DNA of 19,676 nt from CAKZYD01 sp039026755 (lineage in GTDB: Bacteria; Pseudomonadota; Alphaproteobacteria; Sphingomonadales; CAKZYD01): NCBI GenBank assembly GCA_039026755.1, contig JBCCLR010000048.1, positions 1 through 19,676 of the forward strand. Reading direction: 5' to 3'. Shown here one piece after another: positions 14,058 to 19,676 of the stretch (within the stretch, counting starts at the first letter, position 1; each line of letters starts with the position of its first letter). Under the pieces are notes generated by a model, which saw only the letters and a program-made list of their open reading frames with translations, searched no databases and was not told the DNA's origin. Position numbers and translations under genes: made by a program.

Positions 14058-14816
14058 ATGGACTTGGGTTTAAAAGGCAAAAAAGCGCTAATTACCGGCG
14101 GCACCAAGGGCATTGGGCGTAGAGTAGCCAATCTGTTGGCAGATGAAGGCGCTGATATCGCCATCTGTGCACGCAATGGCGCTGAGGTTGAAGCCGCTGT
14201 TGCCGACCTCTCCGCAAAAGGCATCAACGCATTCGGCACGGAAACCGATGTCGGTGATAAAGCCGCCTTTGAGGGCTGGCTTGATGCGTCGATTGAAGCC
14301 TTGGGCGGTGTTGATATCTACATTCATAATGTATCAGCGGGCGGTGGCGGCGCGTCTGATGAGCACTGGGAAGCAAACCTCAACCTCGACGTCCTGCCTG
14401 CCGTGCGCGCGGTTGAAAAACTTGGCGGCGTGATGAGCGCTGGCGGCAACATTTTAATGATGTCGACCACCGCGGCGGTTGAAACGTTCATTGCGCCGCA
14501 AGCCTATAATGCCATGAAGGCAGCGGTCATCACCTATGCGCAGCAACTCGCCCAGGCCATGGCACCCGCCGGCATCCGCGTCAATACTGTCTCGCCCGGC
14601 CCGATTGAGTTTGAAGGCGGCGCCTGGGACATGATCAAAGGCGCTATGCCAGACCTTTACAACGCGACCGTTGCAGGCCAGCCGCTCGGCGGACGCCTGG
14701 GCACGCCTGAAGAAGTTGCAAATGCAATCGCATTTTTGGTTAGCCCAGTGGCCAGCTGGGTCACTGGCGTTAACTTGGTGGTCGATGGCGGCTATACCAA
14801 GCGCGTGCAGTTTTAG
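14058..14816 (+). CDS. SDR family oxidoreductase (second of a tandem pair)
   Basis: A 252-residue SDR. TGGTKGIG is at 13-20, and the loop ICARNGAEVE after beta-2 has R39 and no acidic residue, suggesting NADP(H). The usual NNAG is replaced by HNVSAG (90-95). N109, S136, Y150 and K154 remain, so catalysis is possible. The C-terminus is VTGVNLVVDGGYTKRVQF. TGAGGAG lies upstream of ATG 14058, 59 bases after the first SDR. It differs from that protein in cofactor loop and core motif, so it is not a recent duplicate. The two may form a heteromer or act on different hydroxyl groups. Confidence 0.95.
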   Translation: MDLGLKGKKALITGGTKGIGRRVANLLADEGADIAICARNGAEVEAAVADLSAKGINAFGTETDVGDKAAFEGWLDASIEALGGVDIYIHNVSAGGGGASDEHWEANLNLDVLPAVRAVEKLGGVMSAGGNILMMSTTAAVETFIAPQAYNAMKAAVITYAQQLAQAMAPAGIRVNTVSPGPIEFEGGAWDMIKGAMPDLYNATVAGQPLGGRLGTPEEVANAIAFLVSPVASWVTGVNLVVDGGYTKRVQF

Positions 14817-14827
14817 AGAGGCCCGCA

Positions 14828-15571
14828 ATGATCAAACAGCCCCTCACCTGTTATTTTGTCATCAGTGGCAAATACCACGATATTGACTTTGCGCGGCTAG
14901 AAGTCCTCAAACTTTTGGCCGAGCATGATCAAATCCGTACGACAGTTGCGCCGGATTACAGCGATATCGACGCCATTTGCGCTGCTGATTTCCTTATCAC
15001 CTTCACCTGTGATGTGATGCCCACCGACGCGCAGACACAAAAATTGAACGAGTATGTCACCGGCGGCGGGAAATGGATCGCGCTGCATGGCACAAACTCG
15101 ATTTTGGAGTTTACCGAAGAGGGCCTGGTTGACTCGCCCGAGACGGCGCCGGAGTTCATGGAGCTTGTCGGTACGCAATTTAAAGCGCATCCGCCAATTG
15201 GCCCATTTCAGGTCGAAGTCGTTGATGATCAAAACCCGCTTAGTGAAGGCATGACAGACTTTGAAGTGATCGATGAGCTCTATCTTTCGAAAACTTTCTC
15301 AGACATTCACATCCTCATGCAAACGCGCTTCACGGGCGAAGCTACGGGATTTGTAGATCTCAACTGGGAAGATGAAATCGTACCCATCGCCTATCTGCGC
15401 GATGTGGGTGACGGCCAGATTTTTTACTGCACGCTGGGCCACTGCCGCGGCCACTATGACGTGCAGGTTATGACGCCTTTTTACCCGCATACCGAGCGCT
15501 GTGCATGGAACTACCCGATTTTTTATGAAGTGTTACGCCGATCGATAAAATGGGCGATGGGGACATTGTAA
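14828..15571 (+). CDS. ThuA-like domain protein
   Basis: A 247-residue protein of the ThuA (trehalose utilisation) class, a glutamine-amidotransferase-like fold with undefined chemistry. Visible marks are TCYFVISGKYHDIDFARLEV, DFLITFTCDVMPTDAQTQKL, GGGKWIALHGTNS at 79-91, FKAHPPIGPFQVEVVDDQNP, IDELY at 148-152, and PIAYLRDVGDGQIFYCTLGH at 186-205. This is the normal order of the family, complete in length. The ribosome site is AGAGAGG before ATG 14828, 11 bases after the second SDR, so it is co-transcribed. ThuA proteins usually go with sugar metabolism, and finding one among acyl-CoA enzymes is unusual. It may act on a sugar-like or lactone part of the substrate. Confidence 0.88.
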   Translation: MIKQPLTCYFVISGKYHDIDFARLEVLKLLAEHDQIRTTVAPDYSDIDAICAADFLITFTCDVMPTDAQTQKLNEYVTGGGKWIALHGTNSILEFTEEGLVDSPETAPEFMELVGTQFKAHPPIGPFQVEVVDDQNPLSEGMTDFEVIDELYLSKTFSDIHILMQTRFTGEATGFVDLNWEDEIVPIAYLRDVGDGQIFYCTLGHCRGHYDVQVMTPFYPHTERCAWNYPIFYEVLRRSIKWAMGTL

Positions 15572-15668
15572 CCCCATTCATGCGGCAAAATCACCGCACC
15601 TGGCGATTATCTCAATAGTGCGTGAAACGCTGCTGGTGTAGCACTAAGGAGTAAGCAAGGAGAGAACG

Positions 15669-16880
15669 ATGGATTTGAGTTTTAGCGACGACGAGCTTGC
15701 GTTCCGCGATGAGGTCCGCGACTGGCTGAAGGAAAATCTCCCTGACCATCTCAAAACGGCGATGGCCAATACACCGTCTGTGTTTGTTGAACAAGATATC
15801 ATGGTGGAATGGCAGCGCATCTTGCACCAGAAAGGTTGGCTCGCCTACCAGTGGCCGAAAGAATATGGCGGTACGGGTTGGAGCCCGACGCAGCGCTATA
15901 TTTTTGAAAAAGAATGCGCGTTAGCTGGCGCGCCTGGCCTTGTTGTGCTTGGTCTGAAGCTGGTAGCACCGGTGATTTACACCTATGGCACGCCGGAACA
16001 AAAAGCTGAGTTTCTGCCAAAAATACTGACCGCTGAACACTATTGGTGTCAGGGCTATTCCGAGCCCGGCAGTGGGTCAGACTTAGCGTCCCTAAAAACC
16101 AAAGCGGTGCGCGATGGCGACGACTATGTGATCAATGGAACCAAGATTTGGACGACCCACGCTCATTTTTCCAATTGGATATTTTGTCTGGTTAAAACAG
16201 ATACCGAGTGCAAGCCACAAAAAGGAATTTCCTTCGTTTTAATTCCGATGGATGCGCCTGGCATTGATGTGAAGCCGATTATCACAATGGCGGGCGACCA
16301 TGAAGTGAACCAAGTCTTTTTGGACGACGTGCGCGTGCCAATTGCAAACCGCGTAGGTGAAGAAGGCCAGGGATGGGAAATTGCCAAGTTTCTGCTGGAG
16401 AATGAGCGCGGCGGTTCGTGCCATTCCCCTGCTATTTTAGCGGATCTGGAGAAACTGCGCATGCAAGCAGCGCAGCAGCCCTCTGGCTTTAATGGCGCGG
16501 CTTTAACCGATGATGCCGGCTTTAACGAACAGGTTGCACGCATCGAACTCGACGCGCAGGCGTTGGAGATAAGCGAACTGCGGATTTTAGCGGAACTGGC
16601 ACAAGGCCGGCGCCCTGGCCCGCAAACGTCCATGATCAAGACCATTGCCTCGGAGCTGCGCCAGAAGGTCGATCATCTGCGCGTGAACGCATTTGGATAT
16701 GATGGCATGCAGCTTGAATACAGCCGCCCGCTGTATGGCAATGCGCGGCCGATCCCGATGGGCCCGGAAGATGCGCAAATAGCGATGCCGTCGTACTTAA
16801 ACGGTCGTGCGTGGTCGATCTTCGGCGGCACCAGCGAAGTGCAGCGCACCATCATCGCAAAAACGGTTCTAGGTCTGTAA
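15669..16880 (+). CDS. Acyl-CoA dehydrogenase
   Basis: A 403-residue FAD-dependent acyl-CoA dehydrogenase that introduces the alpha,beta double bond and passes electrons to ETF. It has the N-terminal helical domain (FSDDELAFRDEVRDWL), the FAD/substrate segment GYSEPGSGSDLASLKTKA at 129-146, TKIWTTHAHFSNW at 158-170, and the C-terminal GRAWSIFGGTSEVQRTIIAK at 379-398. The position just before GTSE, Glu in short- and medium-chain enzymes, is Gly. The catalytic base may instead be E246 in LLENERGG, as in the isovaleryl-CoA type; this is inferred. The ribosome site AGGAG lies 7 bases before ATG 15669. A 97-base gap separates it from the ThuA gene, and its own promoter is possible. Its end overlaps the convergent gene by 12 bases. 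Confidence 0.96.
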   Translation: MDLSFSDDELAFRDEVRDWLKENLPDHLKTAMANTPSVFVEQDIMVEWQRILHQKGWLAYQWPKEYGGTGWSPTQRYIFEKECALAGAPGLVVLGLKLVAPVIYTYGTPEQKAEFLPKILTAEHYWCQGYSEPGSGSDLASLKTKAVRDGDDYVINGTKIWTTHAHFSNWIFCLVKTDTECKPQKGISFVLIPMDAPGIDVKPIITMAGDHEVNQVFLDDVRVPIANRVGEEGQGWEIAKFLLENERGGSCHSPAILADLEKLRMQAAQQPSGFNGAALTDDAGFNEQVARIELDAQALEISELRILAELAQGRRPGPQTSMIKTIASELRQKVDHLRVNAFGYDGMQLEYSRPLYGNARPIPMGPEDAQIAMPSYLNGRAWSIFGGTSEVQRTIIAKTVLGL

Positions 16881-17402
16881 GTCCGACCGATACCTCTGCG
16901 CGAAGTTTGCATATCTTGGCGCAGCTTCCCGGTTTCTCGCAATCTGCTCAGGACTGATCATACGCATCAGCTGGGCAGGCCTTCCGCCCCAAAGCTCGCC
17001 TTTCTTTATGACCTTGTTTGGCGTCAGCATCGCGCCGGCAGCCAGCATGCCGTCTTCCTCAATGACACAGCCATCCATCACGATGCTGCCCATGCCTACA
17101 AAGCTCCAGTCTTGAAGAATACAGCCGTGCACCAAGGCCATATGGCCGATGAGCACATCGTTGCCAATCGTTGTGGGGTGGGTTTTCGTTGAAACGTGGA
17201 CCACAGTGCCGTCTTGGATGTTTGATCGCACGCCCACTGTGATCGTGTTCACATCGCCGCGCAATACGCAATTAAACCACACCGACGACCCTGCTCCTAT
17301 GGTCACGTCGCCAATCACTTGGGCACCCGGCGCAATGTAAGCATCAGCGGCAATGTCTGGATGTTTGTTGCCGATGGAAAAAATGTTTCCCTGCGTTTGC
17401 AA
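16869..17402 (-). CDS. Gamma-carbonic anhydrase family protein
   Basis: A 177-residue left-handed beta-helix protein of the gamma-carbonic anhydrase / YrdA-PaaY type. Hexapeptide repeats run from about 21 to 125 (AYIAPGAQVIGDVTIGAGSS, then SFVGMGSIVMDGCVIEEDGM). The three metal-ligand histidines are present: H69 in TVVHVS, and H87 and H92 in GHMALVHGC. The C-terminus is helical. Family members hydrate CO2, or in the PaaY subgroup hydrolyse CoA thioesters. The start is TTG at 17402, supported by GGGAGGG 8-9 bases upstream and the lack of another start nearby. It follows argC by 26 bases on the same strand. Its 3' end overlaps the acyl-CoA dehydrogenase end by 12 bases. Confidence 0.93.
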   Translation of the reverse strand: MQTQGNIFSIGNKHPDIAADAYIAPGAQVIGDVTIGAGSSVWFNCVLRGDVNTITVGVRSNIQDGTVVHVSTKTHPTTIGNDVLIGHMALVHGCILQDWSFVGMGSIVMDGCVIEEDGMLAAGAMLTPNKVIKKGELWGGRPAQLMRMISPEQIARNREAAPRYANFAQRYRSDLQT

Positions 17403-17428
17403 AAATTCGCCCTCCCGCGGGCTGTATA

Positions 17429-18487
17429 TTATGGAAATAGCGCGACTTGGTTGAGCCCGGTGTCTTCCGGCAAGCCAAACATGAGATTCATGTTTTGTAT
17501 GGCTTGGCCGGATGAGCCCTTGACCAGGTTATCGATTGCCGAAACGATGATGGCATGACCATCTCTGCGGTCTGGAAACACATTCATAACGCACATGTTG
17601 CTGCCCCGCACCATGCGCGTTGCCGGCGCCGTTTTGTCCGGCAGCACATGCACGAACGGGGCCTCAGCATAGCGAATGGCCAGCAAAGACTTCAGCCGGT
17701 CTGCCGTTTGATCGCCATTCAGACGCACATAGATTGTCTCCAGTTCGCCCCGGTTGAGCGGCACCAGGTGCGGCGTGAAGCTAATGGTCACGTCTTCCCC
17801 TGCGACGCGACTGAGCTCTTGCTCAATCTCTGGCATATGGCGATGATGACCGACGCCATAAGGATGCATTGCTTCGGCAACTTCGCAATAAAGGTTTTGT
17901 TCCTTCAGTGATCTTCCAGCACCGGTAACGCCCGATTTTGCATCAATGATAATTGGCTCCGACGCAATGGTTTCAGCAGCAAGCAGCGGTAACAACGCCA
18001 GTAAAGCAGCGGTTGGATAACAGCCTGGGCATGCCACAAGCCGCGCCTTGGCAATCTCTTGCGCGTAAATTTCTGTAAGCCCATAAACTGCATGTGGTTG
18101 AAGCTCCGACGCAAGGTGCTGGCCGCCATACCATTCGGCATAAGTTGCTGTATCTCTCAGACGAAAATCTGCTGATAAATCAATGATTTTTATATGTTCA
18201 TTAATATTCCAAATGAGCTCAATTGTACGCTGGCTTGTGGCGTGTGGAAGGGCGCAAAAAAGCACATCGGCATCAATTGACCGCCAGTCAATAGCATCGA
18301 TTTGTGAGAGTGTTGGCAGGTCTGCTCCGCTGAAATGCGGAAAAATATCACGCATCTTTTGCCCAGCTTTACGCTCCCCAGTGAGGAACGATATCGTCAC
18401 GTTTGGATGCAGCAGCAATAGCCGCACCAGATCAGCGCCGGTATAACCGCTGGCGCCCAGGATGCCCGCTTTGATGGAGTGTGTCAC
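17429..18487 (-). CDS. argC: N-acetyl-gamma-glutamyl-phosphate reductase
   Basis: A 352-residue type 1 ArgC, the NADPH-dependent third step of arginine biosynthesis. The cofactor loop is GASGYTG at 11-17. DLSADFRL is at 103-110. The catalytic C156 is in ACPGCYPTA, and H217 is in GVGHHRHMPEIEQ. SGVTGAGR is at 185-192, and FTPHLVPLNRG is present. The start is GTG at 18487, with AAGGG about 7 bases upstream; the family's usual length supports it. The ribosome site lies in the 3' arm of a hairpin (18491-18511). It follows mmsB by 41 bases on the same strand. No other arg gene is in the window, and its placement between valine-catabolic genes and a gamma-CA protein is unusual. Confidence 0.97.
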   Translation of the reverse strand: MTHSIKAGILGASGYTGADLVRLLLLHPNVTISFLTGERKAGQKMRDIFPHFSGADLPTLSQIDAIDWRSIDADVLFCALPHATSQRTIELIWNINEHIKIIDLSADFRLRDTATYAEWYGGQHLASELQPHAVYGLTEIYAQEIAKARLVACPGCYPTAALLALLPLLAAETIASEPIIIDAKSGVTGAGRSLKEQNLYCEVAEAMHPYGVGHHRHMPEIEQELSRVAGEDVTISFTPHLVPLNRGELETIYVRLNGDQTADRLKSLLAIRYAEAPFVHVLPDKTAPATRMVRGSNMCVMNVFPDRRDGHAIIVSAIDNLVKGSSGQAIQNMNLMFGLPEDTGLNQVALFP

Positions 18488-18490
18488 ACA

Positions 18491-18511
18491 GCGCCCTTTC
18501 TAGCAGGGCGC
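18491..18511 (-). promoter_or_regulatory. Hairpin covering the argC ribosome site
   Basis: On the minus strand GCGCCCT and AGGGCGC form a perfect 7-bp GC-rich stem with a 7-base loop, between the mmsB stop and the argC GTG start. The 3' arm contains the AGGG of the likely ribosome site. No U-run follows, so it is not a simple terminator. It could lower argC translation. Confidence 0.45.
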
Positions 18512-18528
18512 TCGGCCGACTTTGCGCG

Positions 18529-19410
18529 CTAGAGCTCTCCGCTGATAAGCTTGATTACTGCAGAGAAATCCAAATCGTCCTTCCCTGCACTTTCCATCAG
18601 CGTATAGAGGCTCCCGGCCTGCGCGCCAAGGGGTATTGCCGCGCCAGCGGTTTTCGCCGCGTCGCCAGCAAGGCGGAGATCTTTCAGCATCATGCCTGCT
18701 GCAAAGCCGGGTTGATAGTCATTATTGGCCGGCGCTGTAGGCACGGGACCGGGCGCTGGGCAATAGCTGGTCATGGACCAGCACTGACCGGATGCGGTGG
18801 AAGAGATGTCAAAAAATGTCTGCGCATCGAGGCCGAGTTTTTCAGCCAAATTAAACGCTTCAGCCGTACCGATCATGGAGATGCCCAACAGCATATTGTT
18901 GCACACCTTCGCCACCTGGCCGTTGCCTGCGGCGCCAGCGTGGAACACGTTCTTACCCATGATGTCGAGATAAGGTTTGGCTTTGTCAAACGCTGCAGCT
19001 TCGCCGCCGACCATGAATGTGAGCGTGCCACCCTGCGCTGCGGCTGTACCGCCGGAGACCGGCGCATCGACCATTTCAAAACCGGCCTCGGCGGCCTGGG
19101 CAATGACTTCGCGCGCGCTCGGCACATCGATGGTTGAGCTATCAATAAACAGCGCCCCTTTTGCGACAGCGGGGATCACTGCACCATACACGCCCAAGAC
19201 ATGCGGCCCAGCAGGCAGCATAGTGACAACAACGTCTGCATTTTTGACCGCGCTTGGAATATCGGCGCTCGACATGCCGCCAGCGGCTTCTAGCGCAGCG
19301 CGCGCGTCGGCAGATAAATCCACACCGGTGACGGCGTGCCCGGCCTGCACAAGGTTGATAGCCATGGGTCCGCCCATATTGCCTAAGCCAATGAATGCTA
19401 TGTTCGCCAT
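18529..19410 (-). CDS. mmsB: 3-hydroxyisobutyrate dehydrogenase
   Basis: A 293-residue beta-hydroxyacid dehydrogenase that oxidises 3-hydroxyisobutyrate to methylmalonate semialdehyde with NAD+ in valine degradation. The NAD loop is GLGNMGGPM at 8-16, with D31 after beta-2. The substrate loop is DAPVSGGTAAAQGGTL at 115-130. The catalytic K168 is in GNGQVAKVCNN, followed by N172, and K243-D244 lies in MMLKDL. The region NNDYQPGFAAGMMLKDL is specific to the 3-HIBADH group. Start ATG 19410 has GGAGGGGG a few bases upstream. The preceding gene encodes the enzyme that makes its substrate, so the assignment is firm. Confidence 0.95.
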   Translation of the reverse strand: MANIAFIGLGNMGGPMAINLVQAGHAVTGVDLSADARAALEAAGGMSSADIPSAVKNADVVVTMLPAGPHVLGVYGAVIPAVAKGALFIDSSTIDVPSAREVIAQAAEAGFEMVDAPVSGGTAAAQGGTLTFMVGGEAAAFDKAKPYLDIMGKNVFHAGAAGNGQVAKVCNNMLLGISMIGTAEAFNLAEKLGLDAQTFFDISSTASGQCWSMTSYCPAPGPVPTAPANNDYQPGFAAGMMLKDLRLAGDAAKTAGAAIPLGAQAGSLYTLMESAGKDDLDFSAVIKLISGEL

Positions 19411-19438
19411 ATCCCCCTCCGAAATCCCGGCAACTGCG

Positions 19439-19676
19439 TTAGCGATGCAACTCGCGCGTGCCTAAATCCGCAAAATAGGCTGCAATTGCAGCATCGCTCA
19501 CCTCATCCAGCAGCGCTGGTGACCACTGCGGCACGGCGCCTTTTTCAAAAATCGTTGCGCGCACGCCTTCGTAAAAATCATGCCCTTCCATGATGCGCGC
19601 TGCCATGCGCATCTCCATCGCCATGGCCGCATCAAAATCCATATCCGCGCCGCGTTTTAGCTGCTCAAAGGTAAGC
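19439..19676 (-). CDS. 3-hydroxyisobutyryl-CoA hydrolase (enoyl-CoA hydratase family), 3' fragment
   Basis: The C-terminal 78 codons of a gene that begins beyond the right edge. The frame is open to the edge, and the ATG at 19642 is internal. The fragment reads LTFEQLKRGADMDFDAAMAM, then MEGHDFYEGVRATIFEKG and VPQWSPALLDEVSDAAIAAYF. DFxEGVRA...DK/EKG..P.W is the C-terminal signature of 3-hydroxyisobutyryl-CoA hydrolases within the crotonase superfamily. That enzyme releases 3-hydroxyisobutyrate, the substrate of the next gene 28 bases downstream. The catalytic region is outside the window. Confidence 0.9.
   Translation of the reverse strand, partial: LTFEQLKRGADMDFDAAMAMEMRMAARIMEGHDFYEGVRATIFEKGAVPQWSPALLDEVSDAAIAAYFADLGTRELHR

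Noticed and set aside
17631..17645. TTGTCCGGCAGC as a third GntR operator
   Set aside because: Only the left half matches, there is no symmetry, and it lies inside argC coding sequence.
18481..19137. Long plus-strand ORF opposite mmsB
   Set aside because: It mirrors the codon structure of mmsB and argC start, is rich in His/Arg/Cys and matches no family pattern.

Overview
The window looks like about 20 kb of chromosome from a free-living, probably aerobic alphaproteobacterium, possibly marine. This is inferred from the moderate GC content, a TRAP transporter, many SDR and acyl-CoA enzymes, a HutC-type GntR regulator and a valine-catabolism pair. No rRNA, tRNA, CRISPR array, insertion sequence or phage gene was seen. 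Nearly all of the window is metabolic.

Layout. (1) 1-2803, plus strand: the 3' end of a TRAP large permease (dctM), a two-domain alpha/beta hydrolase-like protein and a Crp/Fnr-type regulator, closely spaced and probably co-transcribed. (2) 2927-5687, plus strand: a small lipocalin-like protein (tentatively DUF3598) ending in a strong intrinsic terminator, a GNAT acetyltransferase, and an exported TPR/repeat protein. (3) 5841-8380, minus strand: an MmgE/PrpD protein, a HapK (REDY-like) small protein and an SDR oxidoreductase, in one operon. (4) 8534-9277, plus strand: a GntR/UTRA regulator, divergent from (3). (5) 9371-16880, plus strand: an exported DUF1838 protein, a frameshifted small lipoprotein remnant, a CurA-like NADP-dependent reductase, a DUF35 OB-fold protein, an SCP-x-type thiolase, two SDRs, a ThuA-domain protein and an acyl-CoA dehydrogenase. 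(6) 16869-19676, minus strand: a gamma-carbonic anhydrase-like protein, argC, 3-hydroxyisobutyrate dehydrogenase (mmsB) and the 3' end of a 3-hydroxyisobutyryl-CoA hydrolase.

How it fits together. The main candidate for an undescribed system is blocks (3)-(5). The same palindrome, TTGTCC(A/G)GACAA, lies upstream of the PrpD-HapK-SDR operon (8432-8443) and upstream of the DUF1838 gene (9321-9332), flanking the GntR gene. This predicts that one ligand-sensing repressor controls both arms of a catabolic locus. The right arm has the order DUF35 / thiolase / SDR / SDR, followed by an acyl-CoA dehydrogenase. That resembles bbsABCD(G) of anaerobic toluene (benzylsuccinate) beta-oxidation, but the genes for fumarate addition and CoA transfer are absent. 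Two proteins depart from the textbook active sites: the thiolase has Glu where the GHP-motif His normally lies and Gln where the HDxF-type His lies, and the DUF35 protein has no cysteine at all. The likely reading is a CoA-dependent ring or side-chain cleavage pathway for an unidentified carboxylate or cyclic ketone. The TRAP permease and hydrolase at the left edge could supply substrate, but no shared operator was found there.
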